In this document: piece after piece, positions 9,033 to 17,266 of the stretch
Layout: each line of letters opens with the position of its first letter
How positions within the stretch are numbered: position 1 is the first letter of the stretch
Assembly (NCBI GenBank): GCA_029204225.1
Contig: MU835333.1
Span: forward strand, 1 to 20,000
Direction of reading: 5' to 3'
DNA: 20,000 nt
Origin: Diphasiastrum complanatum
Taxonomy: Eukaryota; Streptophyta; Lycopodiopsida; Lycopodiales; Lycopodiaceae
Program-made: the position numbers and the translations under genes
The notes under the pieces: generated by a model
Databases searched by the model: none
Told to the model about the DNA's origin: nothing
Seen by the model: the letters and a program-made list of their open reading frames with translations, nothing else

Positions 9033-9409
9033 GGATTAGGGTTAATGGATATAGTGTTAATGCTTACTGTTAATGGATTTTAGTGTTAGCGTGCACATGT
9101 TGGATTTTGGAATATGCTATCGCTCTCATGGGAACAAACCTCCACATGACAATAAGCTCGTCTCCTTCATGCTTGTGAGCTTGGATCTAGGGTTGAGACA
9201 AATTGTAGTGGGCTATTTCCTATCCTAGCCTCAACCCTAGATCCAAGCTCACAAGCATCAAGGAGACTCGGTTAGTTGTCACGTGGAGGTTCGTTCCCAT
9301 GAGAGCGATAACATATTTCAAAATCCAACATGTGCACACTAACACTAAGATCCATTAACACTAAGCATTAAAACTAGATCCATTAACCCTACATCGATTA
9401 ACTCTAATC
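9033..9409. repeat. Long inverted repeat (foldback/MITE-like)
   Basis: The left arm at about 9033-9197 and the right arm at about 9230-9409 are reverse complements over roughly 165-180 bp, with about 85-90% identity by eye and a ~32-base spacer. Well-conserved parts include gtgcacatgttggatttt, ctctcatgggaac and gcttgtgagcttggatctag, each with its complement in the other arm. No open frame is present. A transcript would fold into one long hairpin. It could be a foldback transposon, a MITE, or an inverted duplication that feeds small-RNA production. Confidence 0.88.
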
Positions 9410-9654
9410 GGAGGAACCTAATTTGAAATTGAATTTTGGTGGGAACCTCTATTTTATTCATTAACTTGACTTTTGGGCCGTGCGACATTAGAATTCCTGC
9501 AAAAAGGCCTAAAGTCCTTTTATTAACTTGTAACTAATCAAATAAGTATGTGATTATCGGGTTGGACTTACACACGTAGGGTGCCAAATCCCTCTCACTT
9601 ATTAATTAGGGTTAGGGTTGCCTTGGGATCCGCAAACCCTCCAACAGAGGGTAC
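9410..9654. other. Intergenic sequence
   Basis: No gene seen. It contains TTAGGGTTAGGG-type bases near 9607-9619, too short to count as a telomeric tract. Confidence 0.5.
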
Positions 9655-10010
9655 ACTTTAAGGTGGGCAGGCTTTTCGCATTTTCCAAAGTAAGCAGGCT
9701 TTTTGCTTTTTGCATTTTCCAAGGTAGGTCACGTTTTTCGCTTAGTATGCCGAAAAACCCGACCACAATCTTTAAAACTTTTCAGGACTAGTATTTCGCA
9801 CTTTTCACATTATCCAAAGTGGACTTTTCGCTTTTCACATTTTTCCAGGGTGGGTCGCGCTTTTCGCATTTTCAAAGGTGGGCAGGCTTTTCGCTTTTCG
9901 CATTTTTCCAAGGTGGGTAGGTCGCTTCTTCACATTTTTCAAAGTGGGTCACGTTTTTTGCATTTTCCTTAGTACGCCGAAAAAACCCTACCACAATCCT
10001 TAAAACTTTT
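9655..10010. repeat. Degenerate tandem array of 'TTTTCGCATTTTCC..GGTGGG' units
   Basis: Units of roughly 30-45 bp with the pattern cttttcgcattttccaaggtgggt occur at about ten places. Two longer matching pieces, at about 9728-9785 and 9948-10008, share 'tcacgttttt..agtaygccgaaaaa..cc..accacaatc.ttaaaactttt', showing a larger duplication about 220 bp apart. The repeated phenylalanine-, serine- and histidine-rich open frame at 9703-9972 is a by-product of the repeats and is not called a gene. Confidence 0.75.
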
Positions 10011-10016
10011 CCCCTA

Positions 10017-10131
10017 ACTATCCATCCTATGGCCTTAAAAACTATGGACTTTGTTACTCCATATATGTAACATGCATTTATAGAGTAACAAAGTAATTTG
10101 TGATGGACCTATTTAGAATTTGATGGATAGT
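10017..10131. mobile_element. Small MITE-like palindromic element
   Basis: A 115 bp segment whose ends are perfect 10-base inverted repeats (ACTATCCATC at 10017-10026, GATGGATAGT at 10122-10131), with an inner perfect 12-base pair (ACTTTGTTACTC at 10048-10059 and its complement at 10083-10094). The remaining arm sequence matches poorly. Size and shape fit a short non-autonomous DNA transposon, but no target-site duplication is obvious. Confidence 0.5.
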
Positions 10132-10299
10132 CAAATGTTTCCATATGCATCAAACCACAAGTCTTGTTCTTAAAAAATCATGTAGTGGCATAAAAAGAGT
10201 AGCACACCATGTGCTACCATTTTGTTGGAGCATGTCATGAAAGAAACTCGCAAAAAATTTATTCGTAGAATGTCAAAACCCAATCGATCACCAATATCT

Positions 10300-11143
10300 T
10301 CTTGGGAGATTCAGGCAACATATTCTTCTTCGCTTCATTATGCTTGAGAATTCAACAATCTCTGATGTCGTGATTGGTTCTCTTGCAATGCTTGTAGAAG
10401 AATTTGGTCCTAGGTTTTTGTTGTTGTCGATTGTGTTGTTGTTGCTAGCTCAAATCAATTTGATCATCTTTTGTCTTCTTGTTTTTTGAATTCTTCTTCC
10501 TCTGGGACTGTTGCTTATTTGAATACAAGGCGACTATCTTATTATTCTTAGAGGATAAGCTCTTCTTTCTTACTTCTTCCTACAATAAACTTGTTGTCAG
10601 ACAGCTCAGGAGTATTGAGCAATACTAAATTGATATAAGGAGGAGGAAGACTGGATAGAAGAGACATATTAGCATCTTCATCCGACATTGGCGAACCTAC
10701 TGCAGCTAGTTGATCAAGTGATAATTTGAATTTATTCAGATGATCACTAATTAAAATTTCCTCACTCATCTTGAGCAATACAAATTTTTTTCTCATAAAG
10801 AGCCGAGTCATGACATCCGTTGTTTCGTATAAACTAGTTAGTCCCAAGTCTCATTCGTATAAACTAGTCAGTATATCTCAAGCTTCTTTGAAAGTGGAAC
10901 AATTAGCTACATGAGCTTTTTGTAAGTATTTTAGATTTAGAGATATGGTGGCTAAGGCTTTGCCATGTTTTTTTTCCCATGTGATTAGCAACTCTAGTTT
11001 GGCCGGTTTTGCTATTGAACCATTAACATATTCCCATAAAATTCTTTTCTGATCAATATCATCCTCATCTTGAAATTTCACATGTGAAAGTCGTCTCCGT
11101 TGAACTTAATGATCAATCAGATCTATGAGATTGAACCTTCCAT
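10300..11143 (-). pseudogene. gag: Second Ty1/copia gag pseudogene (minus strand)
   Basis: Reading the minus strand from ATG 11143, the translation shows KFNGDDFHM then a stop, a frameshift, and copia Gag segments: DQKRILWEYVNGSIAKP, LITWEKKHGKALATISL, STFKEA then a stop, DHLNKFKLSLDQLAAVG and LLSSLPPPYINLVLL. A CCHC-type knuckle lies at 10355-10396, but its first cysteine codon is TAC, so the motif reads YX2CX4HX4C and cannot bind zinc normally. A 14-base direct repeat (tagtttatacgaa core) at about 10830-10870 marks a small internal duplication. It is related to the plus-strand copia gag at 2914-3762: the knuckles share CKR.NHDI. Clearly dead. Confidence 0.82.
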
Positions 11144-11201
11144 GATTAAAGAACAATCTAAGAATGGTAATGGTCCGGAATTCAAGCAATAATTTGAACA
11201 T

Positions 11202-11213
11202 GCTTTAATACCA
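11202..11213 (-). other. Degenerate PBS of the minus-strand copia element
   Basis: On the minus strand it reads TGGTATTAAAGC, which differs from TGGTATCAGAGC by two transitions. It lies about 60 bases upstream of the gag start and four bases after a ..ACA that could close the LTR at 11218. Confidence 0.5.
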
Positions 11214-11217
11214 CCTT

Positions 11218-11640
11218 TGTAGGGGCTAGATGATTGAACTTGACACCTTATGGCACGTATGAGTTTTCACTAAACTAAAGATAAACAATGAATTACTATA
11301 AGGATCAAATTGATTATTGAATTTAGACAATTACTTAGATCATTTGACTGACTAGTAATATATTTGGATATATGTCTTAGACAACCATGACGAGAGCAAA
11401 ATAATTTTCGCATCTGTAATAGCCATGCACTCTTCGAATGAGATATTCTACATCAAAAAATGAAGCGAGTATCAGAAACATAAAGAGATAAGAGAATTAA
11501 GAGAGCATTCGACAATGGTAAAGCATGTAAAGATAAATAGAGAATCTGTATATTAGGCTATTGTGGTAACAATGATCAAATTACTGTGTAGTTTGTCGAC
11601 TGTTTCGGGTGCAGGATGGTCCAGTTAGTGCATTAATCCA
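11218..11640 (-). repeat. Possible LTR of the minus-strand copia element
   Basis: This sequence should be the 5' LTR because it directly precedes the PBS on the minus strand. It is AT-rich with no open frame. The inner end (CA on the minus strand at 11218) is reasonable; the outer end at about 11640 is a guess from a TGG..-type start. There is no second copy in the window to confirm it. Confidence 0.3.
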
Positions 11641-12000
11641 TGTTGGATCCTGTCAAGGATAAAAATTCAAAACTAACCTCTATCATGTTCGTTACGATCA
11701 CAGATGGTCCCAGTAAGTGTGTTTTCGCTCAGGGAGTTGGAAGGCCAAATCATGAAGAGGCCTTACCGTCCCTGCCAAGGTCTACTGGCAGCCCCCGGAC
11801 CCTGCCGTTGGGGGGCTACCGCCCCTTGGACCCCCTGTTTCTCGAGGGGCTACCGCCCCCCGAACAGATCTGTTTGTGCCCCATCTACTGCACTTTTGAG
11901 AGGCAAAACGCTGGTTTGACCATTGATCCCCTAAAAAAATTTCAGCCATAAGCTATTTTTCCAAAAAAAATAAAAAATTAGTACAATTGTGGGAGGAGAA
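11641..12000. other. GC-rich block with two 'GGGGCTACCGCCCC' palindromic cores
   Basis: At about 11770-11870 the composition jumps to strongly GC-rich. Two near-copies of ggggctaccgcccc lie at 11810-11825 and 11844-11862, each able to form a small GGGG/CCCC hairpin, separated by 'ttggaccccctgtttctc'. Two overlapping plus-strand frames of 71 and 103 codons exist here, but they are proline-rich artefacts of base composition. I do not recognise the element type; GC-rich pieces of this sort occur in some plant transposons. Confidence 0.45.
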
Positions 12001-13256
12001 ACGCGTTTACGTGCATCTATGCATATAACTTCTATAGAATGTTGTAAAGGCACTTTTGCAAAGAAGCGCAAACCAAATTCTTGTATATCAGACTCCGAGC
12101 AAACGGAAGCTAAGGAGGCTCTCGATTAACAAGATCAATCTCAATTTCCAAAAAAAAAATTTGTTATTCAGAAAAGGCACCATCTACTTTACTATGCTGG
12201 TTGAATTGAAATATAGAAAGCAGAAATAGGAAGTATCTTCAACACATTGAAGTCTGTGCAAGGTATACGCAATAGCCTGGCATATTTGTCCCATATAACT
12301 AACAAGGAAACTATCTGCCTTACAAAGTCACGATGAAGCTGCATAATGTCACTCATGTATCCAAACTCACGACATTTTCCATACAGATGACTTACACAAG
12401 TACGAAGCTGAATATTTATAACATTTCAAAACGAAGGTCAGACTTAGGCTTGAAATTCAGCTCTGTCATATCCTACTAATAACACGCTGATACTAAACAC
12501 AACTTCAGATTAAGCATCCAGTTGCAGTGCCTAAAAGGCAAACCATGTAATCTTGTGGTCAAATGGTGATTGTCTGAATTTGGGCTTGCCTTCTCAACAG
12601 AACAATTTCATTGTCAAGCCTCAAAATGTCAATGAAATAGATCATCGACCACTTTCACACCAACAAGATTAATCTCAGTCAACTGTTCCACCACGGGAGA
12701 TAATTAGCAAAACACTCAGCCAGAAAAGACATTCAGCAAAGATTCCCCAAAGGATAAACTTTGACAAAATGAATGATATTATTCAGGCTAGAAATTTGAA
12801 AAAAATACCAGTTTAAGTAGTTGACCTGTATCCAAATTTGCAAAACCTTTTCCCAGATTGCCAAAAAAGAATCTGCAATTTGGCTAAAACTTGCATGCCG
12901 CTTGGCGTCCCAAAGCACAACCTCTAACACAGTGCCATCTAACATATAGTGCTGCAAAGTTAACTATGTCTTATCAGTTGCTCATCATGCCATCAAATGA
13001 CAACACCCTTACTTGGCAAGGCAGCTGACTGCAACTGGAAGAAAAAATTGCCTATTCTGATCTGCTTTTGAATCTTCCGATCACAAATATACAACCTTAT
13101 GCTTAAACACTGCATGTACCACTCTACAATCTTCAAGTTGGCCATTGAAATGTGGGGAATGGAAGATGTCATCTAATCAACTAGCACTTTTTGGCCAAGA
13201 ATTCAATAGGCTGAGGTCTAAGAAATAAGTACTGAGATGTCATGCATCAAGATAAC
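12001..13256. other. Downstream flank and probable 3' UTR of the TM9SF gene; no clear gene
   Basis: The part nearest 13256 should hold the 3' UTR of the minus-strand TM9SF gene; I could not find a convincing polyadenylation signal. Within the stretch, a minus-strand frame at 12957-12733 includes DGTVLEVVLWDAKRHASF, which faintly resembles the OB-fold strand pattern of replication-protein-A-like proteins. It is preceded by a TTTGCAG acceptor-like sequence. Another short piece at about 12680-12640 (minus) reads LTEINLVGVKVVDDL. Neither is enough to call an exon. Confidence 0.35.
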
Positions 13257-16200
13257 TTATTCGCACTTGATTGATCGGTAAATGTGACGAACAAACAGTA
13301 ATGATGCTCGAAATCCAACTGTTCCCAGCATGAGGAAAAAGCCGTAACATATGCAAGCCATATACCCAAAGAAGAAAGAAGTTTGCATGAACCCACTCAT
13401 GTCTGATCGAGCATAGTAGTAGTAAAAGCAGTATCCAAAAATAAAAACTCCTGTTGAGCCACCACAGACAACTGACCTGCAACATCATGAAAGTCGATTT
13501 TAGATTCCAGTACAACAGATTCACAATGTCGCCAGTAGTCTGATTGAAGAATGTTAAAGTGTACCGAGACTCGGCACTAAAATGATAAAGCTGTCAAAAG
13601 AAATGAGATCAAAAGTCTGGTTGTCAGATTTTGTAGATGGTTACAAGAACATGATAAATAGTCTTTTGTAGCTAGTCAAAGATCACTCGAACTCAACATT
13701 CTTATGAAAGATCCTGTTGTCACCATATCTCAAAACAGATTGTCAACAGGAATACAAACTGCAGTAGAAAGTGAGATGAAGAAAGAATGAAACAGCCAAA
13801 TAGGTGCCCTTTTGACAATTATAGAATTTCAGAAGTACCTCCACCACCATTCATGGTCTTCCACGGCAAGCTGGAAATACGTCAAGGCAATAGTGATAAA
13901 TGCCGTCACAATGATAAGGATGATGAATACAATAAACAGGATGCTATAAATTGTGTAAACCTTGTGCCCCCATACACTTGCAAAAATGTAGTACAGCTCA
14001 ATGTAAATGGCACTGAAGGGAAGAAACCCTGCCATAGCCATCTGGGGAATGGTGCGTCTGTACCATGGCAGCTGCGGAATTTCTCTGGGATACTTGGTAG
14101 TGCGACATGGTGCTTGAAATTCAGCCCTACTATTTTTTCCAGCAATTCCACCTAAAACTAGTAGAGGTGAGGTAACAAGAGTCCAAATAAGAAGAATCAC
14201 CACAATAGTGCCGAAGGGCAGAGCTGCAGTGGAGTTGTACACTATAGCAACAGTATTGAGAAATGCAAATGTCAGAAATAATGGCCCACAAAATAAGCAG
14301 CCTGTCAAAAGCACATTTCGTACCTGCAAACATCTTAATAAATTCAGCCTCTGTTCGAAACAGAGCAAGATAATTGAACAGGCATGAACTTGGTAAATAG
14401 CAACATTCAAGAAAATTCAATGACACTCACCCAATTTTGCCCCTCAAGCTGTTTATAAAAGGATGCGGCAGTATATCCTGCTATTCCTGATGTTAAAGCA
14501 TAAATTACAACCAGTGCGGTATATAAAGCGCCCCGATTATATGGATAGAAAACACCAACAAGCGCAAGCATGAAAATAAACACAGCTCTGTACACAAAAG
14601 AAATCCAAGGTAAATCAGATGTGTTGAAACTTGGTTAAATGAAGAAATGCCCTACAAATAGAAACTGGAATATTGAAGGTTTTGCTTCTTACAGAGCCAG
14701 AAGTTGAGTCCCAGATCCAAGCACAGCCGAAAACAATGACTTGTATGGAGGATATCTGAATACATCTCCATGAATGTACTTCCAACCAGTCTCCTCCTGT
14801 TCTTCAGGTGGCTCATCATCACGAGAATATCTAAACCAAGCACAATTTGTAGTAAAGGGATAATGATCAGACAAACTTCATATTGAAGAAAATGAATTTC
14901 TCAGATGTCAATTGTGATCTGGCAAACAGGTCCATAGCCCATATTGTAATGCTTACTGAAACCAGAAGAATGAGACAAAGCAAAGAAACTCGGGTGAGCT
15001 CTTAAGATCTCCAAAATTCCATAACTTATATTCTAAGGTTTAGTGAAAAGCTTTATAGGTGCCATAGTGATCCATACTTATTTTTAAACTAGAAGCACAA
15101 GCAAAAGAAGCCAGCTCACTTGATAAAATCATTCTTTAGCACGCGTAAGAGTATCGTTGCCAGAAATCCTGTTAACAGCAGTACCGTGACACAAGAATTG
15201 ATGATAGAAAACCAATGGATCTCCAAATGCTGGGGAAGAAAAGAGTACTTTGAATATTTTTCCATGCGATGTTCAAATGGCTTGTCGACTTCTTTCCACT
15301 TGGCTGAGTATGTAAACTCTACTTCTATCTCCTTATCATCAGTGATGTCTACGGCGTAAGCGGGATCTGTTCCCACATTTATCTCAATCACTCGATCGCC
15401 TTTATAAAAAATGTCAAAATGAACATGTGTGAAGAGAGAAAATTTGGTTTCTTTAGCATCCGTTCTACCAATGAACCCCCAAATCGGTAAGTCGTCGTAG
15501 TACATTTGAAAGTAATAGTCATTTTTAACAGCATCACGAAACTTTTGCAACTCTTCTTTCTTCAGGGTCTTTTTGCATAGCGATATAGTATCTTTGTCTT
15601 CCCTAAAGTTTAGCTCATACCGAGCGTGCACCATGCGGTCGCCATTCAGCACCTCCCCAAGGTCTTCCCTCTTTTCTGTTACTTGTGCTGCATCAAACAC
15701 AAACCTTTTGCAGTTACTTTCAAACCCTGCTGACACTTACCAAGCACAATCTTACCGATAAATTTGACGTATACATCGGGAAAAAAAACATATTACGGAC
15801 AGCAAAACAGAACGCTAACGGTATGATGCATATGGTTGAGTAAACAAAATTTGTGCGTCAACTAACCTGGCGGGCAAAATGGTAGATCGAAATACTTGTA
15901 AGTTTCTCTGCATTCAAAAGCAATTGGCTTCAGATATTCGGCTTTATTTACAAAAACATATGCGGCTGCTCAGTGAAAATTGACTCATAGTTACAAATCT
16001 CAGAGTTTATGCACCATGCGGCAAACCCTCAACTTATCAAACTTTATGTTCTCATGAAACTAAAGATCTCAAGCTTGTGAAGACGATGTTTTACTTATGC
16101 CTTATGATAATTGATTCTTGTTCCGGCACTCGCATTCAAAACTTATGAAGCAACAATAGATGACAGAGAAGTATCCTTTCAAAAAATCATGTATCTCAGG

Positions 16201-16555
16201 ATACACAACACTTTGCGTTCCTTATAGGAACAAGCAGCTGACTAGATATTACATTCAGTATCTGTGAAATAAACAGACTTAGAGCAGACTGTTTATTTAC
16301 TTCCAGGCTAAACTCGACCACTAAATGTAGGTAAAACCCTTGGATCTGAGATCGAAATAGTGCAAAAGCGTCGTAATTGCGCAAAAGTACTCACGTCGGG
16401 TTGTGAAAAGGGCCCACTTTGTTGGCATACAGAGGCACGGGATCCCCTTGCTTGTATCTGTGATCGGCTTCCCCTCCAAATGCTACACGCACAAGATTAT
16501 CAGCCACAAACATCCATGCCACAAAGAACACGCTCAATCTGCCGCTACACCGCAT
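13257..16555 (-). CDS. Transmembrane 9 superfamily (endomembrane protein 70) protein, 7 exons, apparently intact
   Basis: Exons, 5' to 3' on the minus strand: 16555-16395, 15907-15867, 15687-15120, 14830-14693, 14587-14431, 14323-13839, 13476-13257; every intron is GT-AG. The spliced length is 1770 bases, 589 residues plus TAA, normal for the family. The start is ATG 16555; the TTG further upstream is not used. Residues 1-28 form a signal peptide, followed by DHRYKQGDPVPLYANKVGPF and ETYKYFDLPFC, a lumenal domain (YYFQMYYDDLPIWGFIG), and nine hydrophobic segments, the first at about 226-248, with GTIVVILLIWTLVTSPLL and MAGFLPFSAIYIELYYIFAS among the later ones. The C-terminus RSIKCE carries the KxE signal known to retain plant TM9SF proteins in the Golgi. 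Family members act in endomembrane trafficking and sorting of membrane proteins. Closest to the plant TMN subgroup with a short lumenal domain; the exact member is not assigned. Confidence 0.95.
15867..15907 (-). other. 41-base internal exon (exon 2) of the TM9SF gene
   Basis: Flanked by TGCAG acceptor and GTTAGT donor. It encodes ETYKYFDLPFCPP, the conserved motif near the N-terminus of all TM9SF proteins, joining exon 1 in phase 2 and exon 3 in phase 1. It is too short for most open-frame scans, and leaving it out breaks the reading frame between exons 1 and 3. Confidence 0.92.
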
Positions 16556-17266
16556 GGCTTTGAGACTGGATTGGCTCAAACTGGAGCTCTTCCACAGCGA
16601 ATTGTGAGGGGCAGAGCGATGAACAGCCCTCGAGCACAGATCTGCTCGTTAGCAGGCGCGATCACGGCCTCCCAAACCCTCGATAATCTTCTTCTTCTTC
16701 TTCTTCTTCGCAAAATAAAAAGAGAAAAGGAAAGGCAACACGCAGCCCTTAACAAATTGTAGCGACAAGTTTTAAAGCATCTAAAAAATGCACGGGGGAA
16801 GGATAATTGGTTTGGCTTTTGTAGACCAGTTGGAAGTTTAGCCTCTGATATATTTTTATTTTAGGGGGCGGTGTGTGTAGATATGTGGGTGTTTTAGCCT
16901 CCACTAGGCCTCAGGATGGTGTGGATACCACATGGGAGCTGGAGATGCCCACAATGCTCTTGGGAGTTGGAGATGACTTAGAAAATTGCCCACACGCCTG
17001 CTTGGTCGAGTTTTCATCTAGAGGCAGTAGTTGATGGGTTAACGAGTTGTTGGGATGCATGAGGTGCCTGTGGTGGAGGACATCATGACATCTCGAGACC
17101 TTTACAACAACGGAACTTCGTTGTTCGTGGAATTCTAATGTGGACGATGCATGACTACTCCGGTTTAAGCGAATGTTCAAGTATCTATATAATGAATCTA
17201 ATCCGCTTTAGGGTTTAATGTTTGAGTATATTAAACTAAGCTTATGTTTAATTTGGTTTATGAAGT
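16556..17266. promoter_or_regulatory. Shared upstream region between TM9SF gene and CACTA pseudogene
   Basis: About 700 bases lie between the divergent TM9SF start codon and the first recognisable TNP2 codon. Near the TM9SF start the sequence is fairly GC-rich and holds a (CTT)7 run at 16688-16709, which on the transcribed strand would be a GAA repeat in the 5' leader. CCAAT occurs on the minus strand at 16806-16810 and AT-rich bases at 16846-16862, but I cannot assign a TATA box or start site. Minus- and plus-strand open frames here look like chance. Confidence 0.4.
16688..16709. repeat. (CTT)7 microsatellite in the putative TM9SF 5' leader
   Basis: Seven CTT units, read as GAA on the minus strand, about 130 bases upstream of the ATG. 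Short trinucleotide repeats of this type are common in plant 5' UTRs. Confidence 0.9.

Noticed and set aside
9603-9622. TTAGGGTTAGGG, telomere-like motif
   Set aside because: Only two repeats, and not the usual plant TTTAGGG type; expected by chance and in telobox-like promoter motifs.
9703-9972. 89-codon frame rich in F, S and H
   Set aside because: It reads through the degenerate tandem array; the periodicity of the protein follows the DNA repeats.
11640-11951. Two overlapping proline-rich frames
   Set aside because: They exist because the GC-rich block lacks stop codons; there are no conserved motifs.
13787-14155. 122-codon plus-strand frame
   Set aside because: Antisense shadow of TM9SF exon 6.
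15120-15761. Plus-strand frames opposite TM9SF exon 3
   Set aside because: Antisense shadows of a well-conserved exon.
16556-16579. Upstream in-frame TTG as the TM9SF start
   Set aside because: It is not an ATG; the ATG at 16555 gives a normal signal peptide and family-typical length.
16403-16762. 119-codon plus-strand frame
   Set aside because: Antisense to TM9SF exon 1 and its leader; no motif.
16902-16920. CACTAGGCCTCAGG as a CACTA terminal repeat
   Set aside because: Only the pentamer fits; no partner end is visible and the pentamer alone is common.
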